From NCBI GenBank assembly GCA_017464045.1, contig JAFUEG010000031.1, positions 1 to 9,063 on the forward strand: a stretch of DNA of 9,063 nt, in the 5' to 3' direction. Below are positions 5,552 to 9,063 of the stretch, piece after piece. Made by a program: the position numbers and the translations under genes. The notes under the pieces are model-generated. The model searched no databases and was not told where the DNA came from. It saw only the letters and a list, made by a program, of their open reading frames with translations. Position 1 is the first letter of the stretch; each line of letters opens with the position of its first letter. The DNA comes from Lachnospiraceae bacterium. Lineage in GTDB: Bacteria > Bacillota_A > Clostridia > Lachnospirales > Lachnospiraceae.

Positions 5552-5932
5552 CACACTGCTGTGGCTCACCATGAACCTTCGGCTTTTCATCACGCGAAGC
5601 GTGTCGGCTGAATATGGGTATAACTGCTTGATTAAACAAACATAATTGGCACATAAAAAATACAGGTATATATAAGGACCGTTGCGAGACGCGTTCACTT
5701 AGCGAAAAGCAGGAAAATCAAAAAAAGATGAGAACTTTCGTTCACGAAAAAAGTTCTCATCTCTTTTTTTGATTTGAGTGATTTGAGGTTAGTGAGCCTG
5801 CGTCGAACAAGAGCGAGAGCGCGTCCTTGATATACCTGTATTATTTATGTGCCATCAATACCTTAATCCAAGCAGTTATACCCTACCGATTCAGCCGACC
5901 ATCTGTAAGTAAAAAGGAGCCACAGCACTGTG
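5552..5932. repeat. 381-bp imperfect palindrome (giant hairpin), possible MITE or structured RNA
   Basis: Complementary blocks occur in nested order: 5552-5567 with 5917-5932 (15 of 16), 5604-5613 with 5889-5898 (10 of 10), 5616-5635 with 5863-5883 (20 pairs, one bulge), 5648-5679 with 5823-5853 (about 30 pairs, one mismatch, one bulge), 5709-5713 with 5797-5801, and 5715-5738 with 5750-5775 (24 pairs, 2-base bulge). Internal loops between blocks are unequal, and the left arm carries its own small hairpin CACGC-GAA-GCGTG (5591-5603). No open frame of note lies inside. The strict nesting over the full length is far beyond chance. It could be a miniature inverted-repeat transposable element, a large structured RNA, or a fold-back duplication. 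No obvious target-site duplication flanks it. Confidence 0.8.
5720..5770. terminator. Bidirectional intrinsic terminator at the centre of the palindrome
   Basis: GATGAGAAC-TTTCG (5727-5740) pairs with CGAAA-GTTCTCATC (5745-5761, three extra A) around a TTCA loop. Seven T's (5764-5770) follow on the plus strand, and seven A's (5720-5726) give seven T's on the minus strand. Both directions therefore have a strong stem plus T-tract. It would stop readthrough from the regulator on one side and from the ribosomal operon on the other. Confidence 0.8.
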
Positions 5933-5942
5933 ACTCCCTTTT
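5911..5942 (-). terminator. Terminator of the ribosomal alpha operon
   Basis: AAAAAGGAGCCACAG (5911-5925) pairs with CTGTGACTCCCTTTT (5928-5942) over 15 positions including two G-T wobbles. On the minus strand the 3' arm ends in TTTTT. It starts 34 bases after the rplQ stop, the usual place for the operon's end. Bases 5917-5932 also form the outer right arm of the long palindrome, so the two structures compete. Confidence 0.8.
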
Positions 5943-5975
5943 AACCTTTATCATATATAATGCAGACTAATCTGA

Positions 5976-6524
5976 TTATACAAGCTCAAGTATAACCTTC
6001 ATAGCACCGTCGCCACGACGCTCACCAATCTTAACGATTCTGGTGTAACCACCGTTACGACCTGCATACTTAGTACCATATTCGTCAAATAACTTTGCAG
6101 TTAAATCAACCTTCTTAGTACCTGCCTTCTTACCTGCAGCATCAGTAGGTACCTCAACAACAGGATATAAAATCTGAAGCATCTGTCTTCTTGCATGAAG
6201 TCTTGATGGCTGATCCTTCTTGATGGTCTTTTCTACCTCATCATACTGAGTTATCTTCTTTTTCTTACCATCAACCTCGATAGTCTCTTTGATTCTCTTT
6301 CCATCCTTATCCTTCTTAGCAACCTAAGCAGATACGGTAACCTCATCATAGTTATCCTTTTCCTTAACAGCTAAAGTGATAAGATGCTCAGCAATCTTTC
6401 TAACTTCCTTAGCTCTTGCCTCAGTAGTCTCAATTTTGCCGTGATATATTAACTGTGTTACCTGATTACGAAGTAAAGCCTTTCTCTGATCAGCTTTCTT
6501 ACCAAGTTTTCTATACATTGCCAT
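5976..6524 (-). CDS. rplQ: 50S ribosomal protein L17, interrupted by an in-frame TAG
   Basis: L17 binds 23S rRNA near the exit tunnel in the large subunit and is the usual last gene of the alpha operon. The start is ATG 6524 after TAAGGAGG (6540-6533). The N-terminal core is present ([20 protein letters not shown], then [25 protein letters not shown]), as is the C-terminal core ([39 protein letters not shown] end). Between them is a Lys-rich insertion of roughly 50 residues relative to the 127-residue E. coli protein, a form I recall from Lachnospiraceae. Codon 67 (6326-6324) is TAG, and the same frame then continues uninterrupted for 115 codons to TAA. No indel is needed. Explanations are a point mutation from CAG, AAG or GAG, an error in the sequence, or readthrough. 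Because L17 is normally essential, a true null would be surprising. A GC-rich mini-hairpin CCCG-TGGC-CGGG (6541-6552) abuts the ribosome binding site. Confidence 0.9.
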
Positions 6525-6601
6525 TTTAATTTCCTCCTTACCCGTGGCCGGGTCTTCACTGTGCTTACTATTATTCAGCGTGAGTGGTAATAAGATGATT
6601 T

Positions 6602-7558
6602 TTACTCATCATCTGACTTAAGGGATAAACCTAACTCCTTAAGCTTTGCTAAAACTTCTTCAAGTGACTTACGACCAAGGTTACGAACCTTCATCATATC
6701 CTCAGAAGTCTTATTGGTTAATTCTTCTACAGTATTAATTCCTGCTCTCTTAAGACAATTATATGAACGAACTGAAAGTTCAAGTTCATCTATATTCATC
6801 TCAAGAACCTTTTCCTTCTCATCATCAGTCTTTTCAACCATTACATCAACTGTCTTGGCATTTTCCGATAAATCAATGAAAAGATTTAAGTGCTCGCTTA
6901 ACACCTTAGCAGCAAGGCTCACAGCCTCATCAGGTGCAAGGGTACCATTTGTGAATACATCAAGAGTAAGCTTGTCATAATCAGTAATCTGACCCACACG
7001 AGTATTTTCAACCGTGAGGTTGACACGCTCAACAGGAGTATAGATAGAATCTACTGCTATAGCATCGATAGATGAATCAATACCCTTATTCTTATCTGCT
7101 CCTACATATCCTCTTCCGTTAGTAATGGTAAGCTCCATCTCGAGCTTTGCGTCCGGACCGCTAAGATTAGCGATTACGAGCTCAGGATTAAGTATTTCTA
7201 TGTCACCATCAACCTGAATATCTCCGGCTGTAACAACGGTATCGCCTACTGCATCAATATAAGCAGTCTTAATCTCATTTAAAGAACCATTATTCTTTAT
7301 ACAGAGGTTCTTGATGTTCATAACAATTTCTGTTACATCTTCCTTAACTCCCGGAATAGACGAAAACTCGTGTAAAACACCTTTAATCTTGATCATGCTT
7401 ACAGCTGTACCAGGTAATGAAGATAACATAATTCTTCTTAATGAATTACCAAGTGTTGTACCATAGCCTCTCTCCAAAGGCTCTACTACAAACCTTCCGA
7501 ATTTGTTGTCCTCAGAAATTTCTGCAATTTCAATTCTTGGTTTTTCAAATTCAAACAC
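6602..7558 (-). CDS. rpoA: DNA-directed RNA polymerase subunit alpha
   Basis: Alpha dimerises to start assembly of RNA polymerase and contacts promoter UP elements and activators. The 318-residue product has the full two-domain layout. The N-terminal domain (1 to about 230) contains [20 protein letters not shown] and the [13 protein letters not shown] region used in beta/beta' contact. An acidic linker (about 232-245) follows, then the C-terminal domain (about 250-315) with [11 protein letters not shown] (Arg 264 equivalent to E. coli Arg 265, which binds DNA) and the [10 protein letters not shown] helix-hairpin-helix. The start is GTG at 7558 after AAGGAGGG (7573-7566). The stop TAA at 6602 leaves 77 bases to rplQ. 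Length and motifs are normal, nothing is missing, and rpsD lies 49 bases upstream in the same operon. Confidence 0.98.
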   Translation of the reverse strand: MFEFEKPRIEIAEISEDNKFGRFVVEPLERGYGTTLGNSLRRIMLSSLPGTAVSMIKIKGVLHEFSSIPGVKEDVTEIVMNIKNLCIKNNGSLNEIKTAYIDAVGDTVVTAGDIQVDGDIEILNPELVIANLSGPDAKLEMELTITNGRGYVGADKNKGIDSSIDAIAVDSIYTPVERVNLTVENTRVGQITDYDKLTLDVFTNGTLAPDEAVSLAAKVLSEHLNLFIDLSENAKTVDVMVEKTDDEKEKVLEMNIDELELSVRSYNCLKRAGINTVEELTNKTSEDMMKVRNLGRKSLEEVLAKLKELGLSLKSDDE

Positions 7559-7607
7559 TATATAACCCTCCTTTTAAATAACCGGTGTACTAAGTTACTT
7601 CTTATTT

Positions 7608-8201
7608 TTACTTTGAATATAACTCGACGATAAGGGTTTCATTTACAGGAACATCAATCTGCTCTCTTAAAGGCTTCTCAACTACTGTTCCGCTTAATGT
7701 CTCAAGATCTGACTCAAGCCAGCCCGGAACTGTATGTCCTGCATTTGCCTCAACGATATCCTTATATCTTTGTAAAGACTTACTCTTTTCTCTTATCTCA
7801 ATCTTATCACCGGCATTTACTCTGTATGAAGGGATATTTACGCACTTGCCGTTTACTAAAACATGCTTGTGATCAACTATCTGTCTTGCCTCACGTCTTG
7901 TTCTGGCAAATCCCATACGGAATACGATATTATCAAGTCTTGACTCAAGTAAAATCATAAGATTCGGACCTGTAAGACCCGGCATTCTCTCTGCCTTGTT
8001 ATATAAGTTACGGAAAGGCTTCTCAAGCATACCATAGATAAACTTAGCCTTCTGCTTCTCACGAAGCTGCATACCGTACTCACTTACTTTTCTATTTGCT
8101 CTTGTTAACTTTCTTTTTGACTTCTTATTTACACCGAGATACATTGGCTCCATACCCAAAGATCTGCATCTCTTAAGAACTGGGGTTCTATCTACTGCCA
8201 T
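7608..8201 (-). CDS. rpsD: 30S ribosomal protein S4
   Basis: S4 binds 16S rRNA early in small-subunit assembly and affects decoding accuracy. I choose ATG 8201, eight bases after AAGGAGGT, giving 197 residues from [12 protein letters not shown]. The longer frame from 8249 would overlap rpsK and adds residues foreign to S4. The N-terminal domain lacks the Cys-rich zinc site of some S4 proteins. [20 protein letters not shown] and the S4 RNA-binding domain follow ([40 protein letters not shown]). The end is [11 protein letters not shown]. The gene begins 17 bases after rpsK. S4 is the translational repressor of this operon in E. coli; whether that holds here cannot be seen. Confidence 0.97.
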   Translation of the reverse strand: MAVDRTPVLKRCRSLGMEPMYLGVNKKSKRKLTRANRKVSEYGMQLREKQKAKFIYGMLEKPFRNLYNKAERMPGLTGPNLMILLESRLDNIVFRMGFARTRREARQIVDHKHVLVNGKCVNIPSYRVNAGDKIEIREKSKSLQRYKDIVEANAGHTVPGWLESDLETLSGTVVEKPLREQIDVPVNETLIVELYSK

Positions 8202-8218
8202 TTCCTTGTACCTCCTTA

Positions 8219-8617
8219 TTAGACTCTTCTTCTTTTTGGTGGACGACATCCGTTATGTGGAACAGGTGTAACATCCTTGATACTTACAACTTCAAGTCCG
8301 CTTGCTGAAAGCGCACGAATAGCCGCCTCCCTACCTGAACCCGGACCCTTAACCATAACGTCAATAGTCTTTAATCCATATGGTAAAGCTGCCTTTGCAG
8401 CAGTCTCTGCTGCCATCTGTGCAGCATAAGGAGTAGACTTTCTAGAACCTCTGAAACCTAATCCACCTGCACTAGCCCAAGATAATGCATTACCTTCGGC
8501 ATCTGTTAATGTAACAATTGTATTATTGAAAGATGACTGAATATGAGCCTGTCCACGTTCAACGTTCTTTCTGACACGCTTCTTAGCCACTTTTTTAGTA
8601 GTAACTTTCTTAGCCAT
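8219..8617 (-). CDS. rpsK: 30S ribosomal protein S11
   Basis: S11 sits on the platform of the small subunit near the mRNA exit and contacts 16S rRNA and S7. The 132-residue protein has a Lys/Arg-rich N-terminal tail ([20 protein letters not shown]). The conserved core contains [40 protein letters not shown] and [14 protein letters not shown]. The diagnostic C-terminus is [20 protein letters not shown] 8617 follows GGGAGGT by about eight bases. The stop is TAA TAA, and the second TAA overlaps the AAGGAGG ribosome binding site of rpsD, which suggests tight coupling. Length is normal (E. coli 129). Confidence 0.98.
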   Translation of the reverse strand: MAKKVTTKKVAKKRVRKNVERGQAHIQSSFNNTIVTLTDAEGNALSWASAGGLGFRGSRKSTPYAAQMAAETAAKAALPYGLKTIDVMVKGPGSGREAAIRALSASGLEVVSIKDVTPVPHNGCRPPKRRRV

Positions 8618-8675
8618 TAACCTAAACCTCCCTGGTTATTCTATAACTTCCGCGACGTTTTATCGTGGACTACAA

Positions 8676-9044
8676 TTATTTCTTCTTATTAGCTACTGTC
8701 TTCTTAGGACCCTTACGAGTTCTTGCGTTTGTCTTAGTCTTCTGACCACGAACAGGAAGTCCCTTTCTGTGACGGATACCACGATAGCATCCAATCTCCT
8801 GTAAACGCTTAATATTAAGAGCTATTTCTCTACGTAAATCACCCTCTACAACCTGAGTCTCGTTGATAACCTCACTGATTCTCTTAACCTCATCATCAGT
8901 TAAATCACGAACTCTGGTATCAGGATTAACTTTTGCTTCTGTAAGAATTCTTGTTGCTGAAGCTCTACCTATACCATAGATATAAGTAAGTCCAATCTCG
9001 ATTCGCTTGTCTCTTGGTAAATCAACACCTGAAATACGAGCCAT
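8676..9044 (-). CDS. rpsM: 30S ribosomal protein S13
   Basis: S13 lies at the head of the small subunit and forms bridges to the large subunit and contacts to P-site tRNA. The 122-residue product starts [20 protein letters not shown]. It carries the helix-two-turn-helix region [17 protein letters not shown], the [20 protein letters not shown] block with [20 protein letters not shown], and a basic tail ([12 protein letters not shown]) that reaches tRNA. ATG 9044 follows GGAGGT (9058-9053) by eight bases. It is the first gene of the operon segment in view; rpmJ and infA usually precede it but lie outside the window. Length and motifs are ordinary. A 58-base gap separates it from rpsK. Confidence 0.98.
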   Translation of the reverse strand: MARISGVDLPRDKRIEIGLTYIYGIGRASATRILTEAKVNPDTRVRDLTDDEVKRISEVINETQVVEGDLRREIALNIKRLQEIGCYRGIRHRKGLPVRGQKTKTNARTRKGPKKTVANKKK

Positions 9045-9063
9045 TCTAAATTACCTCCGTAAA

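Noticed and set aside
2316..6326. TAG reassigned to glutamine as a general genetic code change
   Set aside because: Two CAG-to-TAG look-alikes (2319 and 6326) are too few, one is in an evident remnant, and the dead lipoprotein also contains TAG together with TGA stops. It is kept only as a question for rplQ.
6541..6552. Ribosomal-protein autoregulatory RNA element before rplQ
   Set aside because: Only a four-pair GC hairpin next to the ribosome binding site is visible, too little to claim a regulatory structure.
8202..8249. Longer S4 starting at 8249
   Set aside because: It overlaps the end of rpsK, lacks a ribosome binding site and adds residues not seen in S4. ATG 8201 has an ideal site.

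Overview
The window is low-GC DNA from a Gram-positive anaerobe of the Clostridia, most probably a Lachnospiraceae member. The basis is the style of the ribosomal proteins (zinc-free S4, 318-residue RNA polymerase alpha with a GTG start, L17 with a long central insertion), strong AGGAGG ribosome binding sites, and remnants of Rpn-like and PD-(D/E)XK families that I associate with Lachnospiraceae. The genus is not certain; Lachnospira is a guess.

Right third (5976-9063, minus strand): the distal part of the ribosomal alpha operon, in the order rpsM, rpsK, rpsD, rpoA, rplQ. All are well formed except rplQ, which carries one in-frame TAG at codon 67 with the rest of L17 intact behind it. The operon ends at a hairpin terminator at 5911-5942. 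That hairpin is also the outer arm of a 381-bp imperfect palindrome (5552-5932) whose centre is a second, bidirectional terminator.

Middle (2428-5488): an accessory module. A small XRE/Cro-type regulator (5267-5488, plus) is divergent from a minus-strand operon. The operon holds a small membrane protein (4923-5144), a dead short lipoprotein (4761-4895), a second related membrane protein (4337-4690), a TPR-NPCBM-like lipoprotein (2999-4320) and a zinc-ribbon membrane protein (2486-2987). The membrane protein plus lipoprotein pair appears to be tandemly duplicated, with the upstream lipoprotein decayed. The large lipoprotein is broken at an (AT)n tract, and the zinc-ribbon gene needs two single-base repairs. 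A recognisable promoter with repeated ATATCGGTTA boxes lies in front of the operon. A terminator closes it at 2428-2455.

Left (1-2370): a second, similarly arranged pair, an XRE regulator (827-1159, plus) divergent from a two-segment membrane protein with an Asn/Gln/Tyr-rich N-terminus (1-644, minus, cut by the window edge). Between them are repeated CCTATA boxes. Behind the regulator lies a graveyard: C-terminal scraps of a PD-(D/E)XK/AAA-type gene, a small HTH gene, an Rpn-family gene and an unidentified gene, plus 21-bp repeats that read as heptads.

The ribosomal genes serve translation and transcription. The two regulator/membrane-protein modules look like independent envelope-associated accessory units controlled by their divergent regulators (inference). 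No tRNA, rRNA, CRISPR array or intact insertion sequence was seen.
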